Origin: JAGPUQ01 sp963708735
Lineage (GTDB): Bacteria > Pseudomonadota > Gammaproteobacteria > Pseudomonadales > Porticoccaceae
DNA: 64,000 bases
Assembly: GCA_963708735.1 (NCBI GenBank)
Contig: CAVPTW010000010.1
Span: 1-64,000 of the forward strand
Direction: 5' to 3'
Numbering within the stretch: the stretch's first letter is position 1; the number at the start of each line of letters is the position of its first letter. The translations under genes and the position numbers were made by a program. The notes under the pieces are model-generated. The model ran no database searches and was not told the DNA's origin. It saw nothing but the letters and a program-made list of their open reading frames with translations. This document shows, piece by piece, positions 8,704 through 16,754 of this stretch.

Positions 8704-8951
8704 TTATCGTGCGCAGCAATCAGTGCATCGATTTCCGCGAAAACCTCTTCGGCGGGAATCCATTTGGTCCGCCCAGCTTCCATATCCGCCACGCGTCGGG
8801 CGATTTCCTCGTCCCAGGCTTTGGCGATTTCCTCGGGCGTATCTTCGGGCTCGCCGTCCAGGCTGACGATCAGGCGGTGGATCAATTTGCCGCGTTCCTT
8901 CAGTGGTAAAGCCAGGGCCAGGGCTTCGATCTGTTCAAGATTGGTCGCCAT
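8700..8951 (-). CDS. Antitoxin, putative addiction module component family
   Basis: Antitoxin of 83 residues beginning MATNLEQIEALALALPLKER. The WDEEIARRVADMEAG and WIPAEEVFAEIDALI segments are typical of the short addiction-module proteins (TIGR02574-like) paired with RelE/ParE toxins. A GGAGG ribosome binding site lies just upstream on the minus strand (near 8960). The start in the divergent gap means its promoter faces away from cas4, within 51 bp of the cas4 start, so expression of this pair and of cas4-cas1-cas2 could interfere with each other. Confidence 0.85.
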   Translation of the reverse strand: MATNLEQIEALALALPLKERGKLIHRLIVSLDGEPEDTPEEIAKAWDEEIARRVADMEAGRTKWIPAEEVFAEIDALIAAHDK

Positions 8952-9002
8952 CGGGCGCCTCCAGCATCGGTTGGGTTCTCGAGCCATCTTAGCAGCGTGA
9001 AT

Positions 9003-9632
9003 ATGGCCGACACAGACCCCATCCTCCTGTCCGCCCTCAACCACTACGCCTACTGTGCGCGGCGGTGTGGTCTGATCCATATGGAGGGCGAATTCACCGA
9101 CAACATCCACACCGCGCGCGGCAACGCCGAACATGAGCGGGTAGACCGGATCGCTTATGAAATCAGGCAGTCGGGAGCACGGGTGGAATACGCGCTGCCA
9201 GTGTGGTCCGATCGCGTTGGTCTGATCGGCAAGTGTGATGTGGTCGAGTTCTGGCCGGACGGCACCGTTTATCCGGTGGAATACAAGCACGGCGCTCGCA
9301 AGAAATGGCTCAACGACGACCTCCAGCTCGCCGCCCAGGCGCTGTGCCTCGAAGAAATGCTCGGCCGACCGGTGACCCATGGCGCCATCTATCACGCCAG
9401 CAGCCGGCGCCGGCGCGAGGTGGCGATCACGCCGGCGCTGCGCGCGCTGGTGGTCGAGACGGCCGAGGCAATCCGCACCATGCTGGCCAGTGGCCGCCTG
9501 CCGCCACCGGTCAACGATGCCCGCTGCCGGGAGTGCTCGCTGAACGAAATCTGCGAACCGGCCGCGCTCACGGCAAAGAGCATGCAGGCCGAACTGCGCG
9601 CCGACCTGTTCCGAACGACTGATCCCGCGTAG
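9003..9632 (+). CDS. cas4: Cas4 nuclease, spacer-acquisition factor
   Basis: Iron-sulphur RecB-like exonuclease, 209 residues, that helps choose PAM-bearing prespacers of correct length and orientation. Cysteines for the cluster are present at the N-terminus (YCARRCG) and C-terminus (CRECSLNEIC), and the nuclease core reads DVVEFW...YPVEYKHG. The ATG at 9003 is used; a GTG at 8997 would add two residues. It starts 51 bp from the divergent antitoxin gene and ends 8 bp before cas1. Its upstream neighbour on the same strand is the decayed cas4 copy at 8170. Confidence 0.93.
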   Translation: MADTDPILLSALNHYAYCARRCGLIHMEGEFTDNIHTARGNAEHERVDRIAYEIRQSGARVEYALPVWSDRVGLIGKCDVVEFWPDGTVYPVEYKHGARKKWLNDDLQLAAQALCLEEMLGRPVTHGAIYHASSRRRREVAITPALRALVVETAEAIRTMLASGRLPPPVNDARCRECSLNEICEPAALTAKSMQAELRADLFRTTDPA

Positions 9633-9640
9633 AGGCTGCC

Positions 9641-10675
9641 ATGTACACCCTGCAAAACACCCTCTACGTCATGACGCCCAACGCCTACGCGCACTTGGAA
9701 AACAACACCGTGCGCATCGACGTCGAGCGCGAGAAACGCTTGCAGGTGCCGCTGCATCATGTCGGCAGCCTGGTCTGTTTCGGCAACGTCATGGTCTCCC
9801 CCGCGCTGATGCACCGGCTCGCCGACGAGGGCAAATCGCTGGTGCTGCTCGAAGTCTCCGGCCGCTTCAAGGCCCGCCTCGAAGGGCCTGTTTCCGGCAA
9901 TATCCTGCTGCGTCAGGCGCAACATCGCAGCGCCATTGACGCCGGCTTCGCGCGCGAGTTCGCGCGTGCCGTCATTGCCGGCAAACTCAAGAACAGCCGT
10001 GCCCTCCTGCTGCGCGCCGCCCGTGAGACTCCTGACCCCATCGAGAAAGCCGCCCTCACGCGCACCGCTGACAACCTCGCAGCCTCGTTGCGCGCCGCTG
10101 CGGCAGCAACTGACCTCGATGCCCTGCGCGGCGTGGAGGGTGAAGCCGCCCGGGGCTATTTCGCGGCCATGAACCTCGTGGTCAAACCCCAGGCCCGCGA
10201 GCATTTCGCCCTCAACGGCCGCACCCGCCGCCCGCCGCTGGATCGCTTAAACGCACTGCTGTCGTTCCTGTATTCCATGCTGATGAACGACTGCCGCTCG
10301 GCGCTCGAAACCGTGGGACTCGATCCGCAGCTTGGTTATTTGCATGCGGTGCGGCCGGGCCGCGCGGCCCTTGCGCTGGATTTGCAGGAGGAATTCCGCT
10401 CGCTCCTGGCCGATCGCCTGGCGCTCACCTTGATCAATCGGGGTCAGCTTGGCCCCGGCGATTTCGACGAACGCGAAGGCGGCGCAGTCCTGCTCAACGA
10501 CCGGGGTCGCCGCACCGTCATCACCGCCTGGCAGGAGCGCAAGCAGGAGGAAATCACCCATCCGCTGCTCGGCATCAAGGTGCCCGTCGGCATCGTGCCC
10601 TTCGTCCAAGCGCGGCTGATGGCGCGTACCGTGCGCGGCGAAATGACGGGCTACCTGCCCTACCTACCGAAATAG
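9641..10675 (+). CDS. cas1: Cas1 integrase (type I-C)
   Basis: Spacer integrase, 344 residues. Metal-binding residues are visible in RGVEGEAARGYF (Glu), GYLHAVRPGR (His) and ALDLQEEFR (Asp/Glu). With Cas2 it inserts prespacers at the leader end of the array. Length and motifs match I-C Cas1, and nothing looks damaged. Spacing to cas4 and cas2 is 8 bp each, so the three form a tight adaptation operon. Confidence 0.96.
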   Translation: MYTLQNTLYVMTPNAYAHLENNTVRIDVEREKRLQVPLHHVGSLVCFGNVMVSPALMHRLADEGKSLVLLEVSGRFKARLEGPVSGNILLRQAQHRSAIDAGFAREFARAVIAGKLKNSRALLLRAARETPDPIEKAALTRTADNLAASLRAAAAATDLDALRGVEGEAARGYFAAMNLVVKPQAREHFALNGRTRRPPLDRLNALLSFLYSMLMNDCRSALETVGLDPQLGYLHAVRPGRAALALDLQEEFRSLLADRLALTLINRGQLGPGDFDEREGGAVLLNDRGRRTVITAWQERKQEEITHPLLGIKVPVGIVPFVQARLMARTVRGEMTGYLPYLPK

Positions 10676-10683
10676 GCGCCGCC

Positions 10684-10974
10684 ATGCTCGTCGTCGTCAC
10701 CTATGATGTTTCCACGGAAACCAGTGCCGGGCGCCGACGGTTACGGCGGGTCGCCAAGGTTTGCGAGAGCATGGGGCAGCGGGTGCAGAAGTCGGTGTTC
10801 GAATGTCAGGTCAACGATATGCAAATGGAAGATCTGGAACGTCGATTGCTTGCCGAGATCGACGAGACCGCAGACAACCTGCGTTTCTACCGCATCACCG
10901 AATCGGCCCTGGTGCGTGTGAAACAGTACGGCAGCTTTCGCTCCACCGACTTCGAGGGTCCGCTGGTACTATGA
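10684..10974 (+). CDS. cas2: Cas2, integrase scaffold
   Basis: Small ferredoxin-fold protein of 96 residues that dimerises and bridges two Cas1 dimers. The starting strand MLVVVTYDVSTET carries the usual Asp, followed by RRRLRRVAKVCESMG and the RFYRI segment. It is the last cas gene; the array leader starts directly after its stop. Confidence 0.96.
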   Translation: MLVVVTYDVSTETSAGRRRLRRVAKVCESMGQRVQKSVFECQVNDMQMEDLERRLLAEIDETADNLRFYRITESALVRVKQYGSFRSTDFEGPLVL

Positions 10975-11153
10975 GTGCGCGAACCCCAAGCTCCGCCCAA
11001 CCATCGAGAGGTTCGCGGATTGCGTAGTTCTTTGAAAAGTGATGAAAAACGTTACCGACGGCGCGTTCTGTCTGATCATGGTCAGCAACCATCAGGCAGG
11101 TTCGCGGCGGGCGGAAAGAATTTGCTTTGGCAGCAATGCGTTGCCAAGGTGAA
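10975..11153 (+). promoter_or_regulatory. CRISPR leader
   Basis: The 179 bp between cas2 and the first repeat should hold the array promoter and the sequence Cas1-Cas2 recognise. The 9-mer GGTTCGCGG occurs at 11010-11018 and again at 11099-11107. CGCGAACC (10978-10985) is an inverted partner of the first copy. An A/T-richer part lies near 11030-11050. I could not place a convincing promoter. Confidence 0.75.
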
Positions 11154-13112
11154 GCATCGCCCGGCTGCAAAGCCGGGCGCGGATTGAAACAACTCGTCAT
11201 AAACCGGAGCAGTCCACGGCATACGGCATCGCCCGGCTGCAAAGCCGGGCGCGGATTGAAACTCTTTCGTCGCGTTTTTCTCGGCTCCGTTGGTGTGCAT
11301 CGCCCGGCTGCAAAGCCGGGCGCGGATTGAAACCGTGACGGTTGAGACCGAAGGGTCTTCCGCAACGGCATCGCCCGGCTGCAAAGCCGGGCGCGGATTG
11401 AAACACTTGGTTGCCGTTGCTGGTACCGAGCCCGATGCCGCATCGCCCGGCTGCAAAGCCGGGCGCGGATTGAAACGGTTCCGTCGGCTGATATGACCGT
11501 TATGGAATTGGCATCGCCCGGCTGCAAAGCCGGGCGCGGATTGAAACTTTTTGATCGATCCGGTTCTGATCCGACTGGTTTGGCATCGCCCGGCTGCAAA
11601 GCCGGGCGCGGATTGAAACAATGTTCCCGGTCATCTTTTTACACAGGGGATGATGCGCATCGCCCGGCTGCAAAGCCGGGCGCGGATTGAAACCTGTAAC
11701 GACCTATCGAGGGCTGCCAACACAGACGCATCGCCCGGCTGCAAAGCCGGGCGCGGATTGAAACAACCCGATCCCAGCGATCCAAATGGCGGCAGCCAGC
11801 ATCGCCCGGCTGCAAAGCCGGGCGCGGATTGAAACTTCTTGTGCTTGGCTGTACTCTGATATTTCGTGCGCATCGCCCGGCTGCAAAGCCGGGCGCGGAT
11901 TGAAACAGGATGCAGAATAAGCAATCTGTGAGCTTCTCGCTGGCATCGCCCGGCTGCAAAGCCGGGCGCGGATTGAAACCACAAAACTACTGGCGTGTTG
12001 ACGACAATCACAGCGCATCGCCCGGCTGCAAAGCCGGGCGCGGATTGAAACTGCACGACGGCGGAGCTCGGGTATTCTGTCAACGGCATCGCCCGGCTGC
12101 AAAGCCGGGCGCGGATTGAAACATCATCAACGACGTGGACGCGTCCACGATCAGCGGGCATCGCCCGGCTGCAAAGCCGGGCGCGGATTGAAACGGCGCC
12201 AGCGCTCCAGCCGATACTCCAGGTCACGGCATCGCCCGGCTGCAAAGCCGGGCGCGGATTGAAACACTTTCCGGGATGCGGTGGCAGCATGGCAACAACG
12301 CATCGCCCGGCTGCAAAGCCGGGCGCGGATTGAAACGATGCGCAGGCGGCCGAGCGTCATGCCGCGATAAGCATCGCCCGGCTGCAAAGCCGGGCGCGGA
12401 TTGAAACCCGGCGGTTGACCCCTCATTGCCCGAGGCCGCTATGCATCGCCCGGCTGCAAAGCCGGGCGCGGATTGAAACGAGAATACCAGCGAGCCGGCG
12501 TACCCGCCGGACGCGCATCGCCCGGCTGCAAAGCCGGGCGCGGATTGAAACAGTTCGAGGCGGACCCCGTGTTGATGTGGATGTTTGCATCGCCCGGCTG
12601 CAAAGCCGGGCGCGGATTGAAACGCGAAAAATATCGCCCGTGCGGCGGGATCGGCGAAGCATCGCCCGGCTGCAAAGCCGGGCGCGGATTGAAACTTGGA
12701 TGGCCGTTCGCGGCGCTCGCGAGAACCTCGCATCGCCCGGCTGCAAAGCCGGGCGCGGATTGAAACTTGCCGGCGCGTGGCTGATCCCGTCCGCGGCCGC
12801 AGGCATCGCCCGGCTGCAAAGCCGGGCGCGGATTGAAACCCAGCGCGTACTATCCACGCGCCGCACCGCGGGCCTGCATCGCCCGGCTGCAAAGCCGGGC
12901 GCGGATTGAAACTCGCTGGACAAATCCGCCACTGTGCATACTGCCGAGTCGGCATCGCCCGGCTGCAAAGCCGGGCGCGGATTGAAACAGTGTGCTGGCG
13001 TCACGCTGGCAGTGTATTGCCGTCGGCATCGCCCGGCTGCAAAGCCGGGCGCGGATTGAAACACCGCCGCGGAGATGATTGCCGCAGGCCTGGCCGAGCA
13101 TCGCCCGGCTGC
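11154..13112 (+). CRISPR. Type I-C CRISPR array, 27 complete repeats plus 15 nt of a 28th
   Basis: The repeat is 37 bp, starting GCATCGCC and ending GGATTGAAAC, the I-C type of 3' end. I read 27 complete, identical copies starting at 11154, 11226, 11297, 11368, 11440 and so on to 13026 (ending 13062). Spacers are mostly 34-36 nt, with 37 nt at the seventh and twenty-sixth and 39 nt at the twenty-fifth. Inside the repeat, nt 5-13 and 18-26 form a perfect 9-bp stem capped by the tetraloop GCAA. Cas5c should cut near the stem base, leaving an 11-nt 5' handle. After the 27th spacer only nt 1-15 of the repeat are present (13098-13112); the rest lies at 16818. Leader position and repeat end show transcription on the plus strand. 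No recognisable spacer target was found inside this window by eye. Confidence 0.98.
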
Positions 13113-13128
13113 GAAAAGCGTGTCGTTG

Positions 13129-14382
13129 TTATTTCAACGCCTGCCAACCCGGTACGGCTTTGGCAAATTCTTCCTGGAAAGCCGGGCGCTTTAGGTTGTC
13201 CCGTTTGATTTTTATGGCGAAATCGCGCCAGCGCGGCGCATCGTGCAGTACATCAACCAACATGTGGTGGACTTTCTTCATTACCTGTGCCTTGCAGGCG
13301 TATTCCTTGCGCGGGGCATTGATCTTGAGGTTGCCCAGCCCGGATAGATAGTATTTGAGAATCGCCTCGGGATAGCGGCCTTCCAGGCACTTGGCGGTCT
13401 GCAGTTCATAGACGCCGTCCCAGGCGTAGAAGGGATAGCGGCTTCGAGTCAGCACCGCCACCGCCTCCTCATACTCTTTGCGGTGCATGCGGATACGGAG
13501 TTGCTCCGTGTCGCGGGCGTTCTCCAGCTGCGCAAGGATTTTCGCTTCGTAACGCTGCCATTCGGCGGTCGTGCACAGTTTCCGAAAGACCTTGTACTTG
13601 TCACAGGTCAGACGATCGATCGCCTGATCGAACTGCAATGCCAGGTAGCGCTCGCGGTTGCCGGCGGATTTGGCCTGATGGGCGACGAACTGGCGCAATT
13701 CATCCATGCGGCCCTTGCCGCGGAGCAGCCCTTCCTCCGCGACCGCCATGGCCTTCTGCCTTTCACCGGCCTTCCAGTGGAAATCCGCGAGGTCGAAATA
13801 GTCAGTGCCGGTGGCCAGTTTGCGCTGGCGCAGTTCGAGATATTTTTCCCGGTTGCCGAGTTGGCGATAAATGCGGCGGGCATGGTCGAGTTTCCAATCC
13901 CCACCCATGGTCTCGAAGGCCTCCGCCAGTGCCCGCCAATCGTCGTCTGTATAACAGGTCGCGTAGGCCACATCGTAGAGATCGTCGTCAAGGCCGGCAT
14001 TACCGCTCTCGATATAGGGCAGGACATCATCGAGAAGTTGTTGCCGGTAGGTCGCTTCGATCTTTTTCCGGGAAAGCGCCTGTGCGATCTCCTGCAACAG
14101 GCTCGAAACACGGAAGTCGGCGTCATCATCGCCGCCGCCGTATGCATCCAGTTCGTCCAGGTCCGGAGCGAGTTCGGCCCACAGGGCCAGTAGTTTTTCA
14201 CCTTCGGATTGCTGTTGCTGGCTGGGCGTCAGGGTTGCGTGTTTCTTCAGATAATCAAAACACTCGCGGCGGACAGCGGGGCGTGTGGCAGCCACACGGA
14301 CGAGCAGATCGACCAGTTTTGCTTTTGGCGCGGTTTCCAGCAGGGCGGTCAGTGGATCATTCTGTTTGCGTTTTATCGCCAT
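13129..14382 (-). CDS. Helical-repeat protein of unknown function, related to the C-terminal part of SWIM-associated proteins
   Basis: Protein of 417 residues with no named enzymatic domain that I recognise. The N-terminus (NDPLTALLETAPKAKLVDLL) is followed by an acidic linker (DELDAYGGGDDDAD) and then TPR-like helical pairs, such as YLELRQRKLATGTDYFDLAD and HWKAGERQKAMAVAEEG. The pattern resembles the region after the zinc finger in SWIM-domain proteins, but no SWIM motif is visible here. It is the third gene of a minus-strand operon, 6 bp after the SEC-C gene. Codons near its 3' end include a 12-nt exact copy of CRISPR repeat nt 16-27 (13178-13189). It likely acts as an interaction scaffold for the other two proteins. 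Confidence 0.7.
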   Translation of the reverse strand: MAIKRKQNDPLTALLETAPKAKLVDLLVRVAATRPAVRRECFDYLKKHATLTPSQQQQSEGEKLLALWAELAPDLDELDAYGGGDDDADFRVSSLLQEIAQALSRKKIEATYRQQLLDDVLPYIESGNAGLDDDLYDVAYATCYTDDDWRALAEAFETMGGDWKLDHARRIYRQLGNREKYLELRQRKLATGTDYFDLADFHWKAGERQKAMAVAEEGLLRGKGRMDELRQFVAHQAKSAGNRERYLALQFDQAIDRLTCDKYKVFRKLCTTAEWQRYEAKILAQLENARDTEQLRIRMHRKEYEEAVAVLTRSRYPFYAWDGVYELQTAKCLEGRYPEAILKYYLSGLGNLKINAPRKEYACKAQVMKKVHHMLVDVLHDAPRWRDFAIKIKRDNLKRPAFQEEFAKAVPGWQALK

Positions 14383-14388
14383 GAACCT

Positions 14389-15411
14389 TTACCTGCTGAG
14401 CTGAAACTGAACGGTCTGGCTCAGCAGCGGCAGGGCCTTCACCCGGTACTCGTGACACAGGAGTTCGTCGGAAACTGGCTCCACCATCGCCAGTCCCAGA
14501 AAGCCTGCGAAGTGCACCAGCGAGCGCCAGGTGTAAGTGTGTCGCACTGTCTCATCGGGAGAAAATGGCTGGCTCGAAGGGGCTTCATCCAACAGCATCG
14601 GAAAGGCGCGCAAGAAGGCCTCTTCATAAAACAGCTGTGACCGCGAAACGTCACCGTAGCGCATGAGCAGGTAAAGCGTGAACAGAAAGGCGTGCTGGAT
14701 GAGTCGCAGTTCGGGATAGCCGTCCCAGTATGCCCAGTTGAACTGCTCGACATAGGCCCTGAACAGTTTGGGATAGATGGCGCGCATATCACCCCCGGCC
14801 AGCAGCCGGCGGCAGTCGCGGCTGAGGATGAACCGGCCCTTGTATTTACGGATCAGCCCCGCCAGTTCGGCCACCAGACGGGTGATATGCAGCTCGACGA
14901 ACTCCTCCTCCCGATTGATGCCGCCAAAACGGGTTTGTTCCTGATATCGCTGCTCACCCCAATAGGCCAGCGCGGCCTCGCGGCAGAAGTTGCGTGGCAG
15001 ATTTCCCTTGGCGGTCGGTTTGAGGCCCTGCTCACCGATGGCGTCCATCAACAGCCCCAACAGGGTCAATATCGGTGCTGTCGGGATGGTTTCGAGAACC
15101 TCGGGAAAGTGGACCAGTCCCGGCGATGCAAACGGGAGGTTCAGCATCCGATGCATCTGCTCCGGTGACAGACCGTGAAACTCGTCCCGTGGCCGCCGGT
15201 TCTGTTCTTGAGCATGGCGGGCGACAAACGCCTGTGCTTCTTCCAGTGAGTTGAATTGTCGGCCTTCGAACGCTTTACGCAAGAGTTCGGACATGCCTGC
15301 CGCGCCCTGACCAGATGCCGTGCTGTTCTCCTTGCCCACGCAGCAGTGGCTGAATTTCTTTCCGCTGCCGCAAGGGCAGGGATCATTGCGTCCGATGCCC
15401 GGAGTTTTCAT
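14389..15411 (-). CDS. SEC-C metal-binding motif protein of unknown function
   Basis: Protein of 340 residues. The N-terminus GRNDPCPCGSGKKFSHCC (from about residue 7) is a textbook SEC-C zinc motif like the tail of SecA, where it binds SecB and ribosomes. The rest (about residues 40-340) is helical and not recognised. SEC-C proteins of this type are frequent in defence islands and next to helicases or nucleases, but function is unknown here. The ATG overlaps the ATPase stop by 4 nt (15408-15411), indicating translational coupling within the operon. Confidence 0.8.
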   Translation of the reverse strand: MKTPGIGRNDPCPCGSGKKFSHCCVGKENSTASGQGAAGMSELLRKAFEGRQFNSLEEAQAFVARHAQEQNRRPRDEFHGLSPEQMHRMLNLPFASPGLVHFPEVLETIPTAPILTLLGLLMDAIGEQGLKPTAKGNLPRNFCREAALAYWGEQRYQEQTRFGGINREEEFVELHITRLVAELAGLIRKYKGRFILSRDCRRLLAGGDMRAIYPKLFRAYVEQFNWAYWDGYPELRLIQHAFLFTLYLLMRYGDVSRSQLFYEEAFLRAFPMLLDEAPSSQPFSPDETVRHTYTWRSLVHFAGFLGLAMVEPVSDELLCHEYRVKALPLLSQTVQFQLSR

Positions 15412-16583
15412 ATCACAACCTGCTCGAAATTGATCTCATGCCAGGGTAGTACAGTGATATCAGAGCGTATCTGTCGACTGTCACCACCGTAAACCAGCCA
15501 GGCCTTTCCAGCGGTATCACCGGCCAGCTTTTGCCAGAAATCAAGCCCCTTGAAGTAATCCTGGTTGATGGTTTGCCCGGATTTGATTTCCAGCGCTGAC
15601 AGATGGGTTCCATGGTCAATCAGCAGATCGACTTCGTTCCCCGAACGATCACGCCAGAAATACAGGTTCGAGGTTTCGCCCGCGTTATAACGGGCCTTGA
15701 GCAATTCACTGATGACCCAGGATTCGAACAAGGCGCCACGTTGAACATGAGTAGCCAATTGCTCGCTGTTCTGGATGCCCAGCAGCCAGGTGGCAATACC
15801 GGTATCCAGAAAATAGAGTTTGGGTGTTTTGACCAGACGCTTGTTGAAATTCTGGTGATGCGGCGGCAACAGATACACGATATAACTGGCTTCCAGTACG
15901 GATATCCAGGCCTTGGCGGTGTTATGCGTAATGCCACAGTCATTGGCCAGCGAGGAAAGATTGAGCAGTTGTCCGGTCCGGCCCGCGCACAATTTCAGAA
16001 AGCGTTGAAAGGTTGCCAAATCCTGGACGTTGATCAACTGCCGGACATCGCGCTCCAGGTAAGTGCGGACATAGTTGCCATGCCAGGGGTGCGGTTCGAG
16101 TCCGCGGTCGAAGATGGGAGGGTACGCCCCATCAAAGAGTATCTTATCGAGGTTCCGGCCAACTCTTTCTGCACGCTGTAACTCGTCGTAGGTCATGGGT
16201 AACAGTGTCAGCAATGCGGCCCTGCCTGCCAGACTTTGCGTGATGTCTGACAGCAGGCCAAATTGCTGGGAACCCGTCAGGATAAATTCGCCGGGTCGTT
16301 GTCGTTCATCGACGCGTGTCTGAAGATAAGAAAAGAGGGCAGGGGAGCGTTGCGCCTCATCCAGGATGGCTCCCTCGGTAAACTGGTTCAAAAAGCCCCG
16401 TGGGTCTGTTTCGGCAAATTCCCTTTGATCGAGATCCTCAAGCGAAACATAGGGGTGTTCGGGAAAGGCATGCCGCACCAGGGTGGACTTGCCGGATTGG
16501 CGTGGACCCGTAACGACAAGCACTGGGTAGCCGCGGGCGAAGTGTTTAAGTCTGGATTCCGCATTTCGCGGGATGTAGGTCAC
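15408..16583 (-). CDS. ATP-binding protein, AAA_14 plus DUF4143
   Basis: First gene of the inserted operon, 391 residues. The ATPase half has Walker A GPRQSGKST (26-34) and Walker B-like ILDEAQRSP (73-81), plus LTGSQQF as sensor segment. The DUF4143 half includes LYFLDTGIATWLLG and a PD-(D/E)XK-like pattern, NEVDLLIDHG...ALEIKSG (about 320-345). Such proteins are common and poorly characterised; some are linked to toxin-antitoxin or defence contexts. The start is GTG at 16583, which gives the family-typical beginning MTYIPRNAE. A promoter and palindrome lie 30-75 bp upstream. Confidence 0.87.
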   Translation of the reverse strand: MTYIPRNAESRLKHFARGYPVLVVTGPRQSGKSTLVRHAFPEHPYVSLEDLDQREFAETDPRGFLNQFTEGAILDEAQRSPALFSYLQTRVDERQRPGEFILTGSQQFGLLSDITQSLAGRAALLTLLPMTYDELQRAERVGRNLDKILFDGAYPPIFDRGLEPHPWHGNYVRTYLERDVRQLINVQDLATFQRFLKLCAGRTGQLLNLSSLANDCGITHNTAKAWISVLEASYIVYLLPPHHQNFNKRLVKTPKLYFLDTGIATWLLGIQNSEQLATHVQRGALFESWVISELLKARYNAGETSNLYFWRDRSGNEVDLLIDHGTHLSALEIKSGQTINQDYFKGLDFWQKLAGDTAGKAWLVYGGDSRQIRSDITVLPWHEINFEQVVI

Positions 16584-16612
16584 GGTGGTTTCTGGTTGCT
16601 TTACAGGCCTAC

Positions 16613-16657
16613 ATCATGCGGGGTAATGGCTAATTGTCAATTCTATTGCCAATTAGC
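16613..16657 (-). promoter_or_regulatory. Promoter and overlapping palindrome of the inserted operon
   Basis: Read on the minus strand, TTGACA (16640-16635) is a perfect -35, followed by a 16-nt spacer and CATGAT (16618-16613) as -10. The inverted repeat GCTAATTG (16629-16636) and CAATTAGC (16650-16657), with a 13-nt centre, overlaps the -35 element, as expected of a repressor operator. The stretch is clearly more AT-rich than its surroundings. Confidence 0.6.
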
Positions 16658-16726
16658 TATGTGGTGCCTCCCGTCGACAGTTGCCGGGGGATGCTACAAA
16701 TCCGGTTGCGGGGCGGTGGTGTTGAC

Positions 16727-16754
16727 GTCAGCACCGAGATTCACCGGTGCTGAC
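16727..16754. repeat. 10-bp perfect inverted repeat near the right end of the insert
   Basis: GTCAGCACCG (16727-16736) and CGGTGCTGAC (16745-16754) are exact reverse complements with an 8-nt loop. A related GGTCAGTGCTG follows at about 16762. It lies between the operon promoter and the right junction; no T tract follows. Role unknown: it could be an operator, a hairpin terminator for transcription entering from outside, or a binding site for whatever moved the segment. Confidence 0.45.

Noticed and set aside
8389..9000. A plus-strand frame across the RelE/ParE toxin-antitoxin genes
   Set aside because: The minus strand gives two family-typical proteins with a 4-nt overlap and a ribosome binding site.
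2164..10974. A missing cas6 as a sign of a broken locus
   Set aside because: Type I-C does not use Cas6; Cas5c processes the crRNA.
10895..13101. Open reading frames across the CRISPR array on both strands with recurring peptides such as SIRARLCSRAMP
   Set aside because: They come from the 37-bp repeat read in different frames; the periodic peptide follows the repeat exactly and no start signal exists.
13063..13189. The 12-nt repeat match at 13178 as the true right half of the 28th repeat
   Set aside because: The match stops at repeat nt 27 and the conserved GGATTGAAAC end is absent; the full remainder is at 16818.
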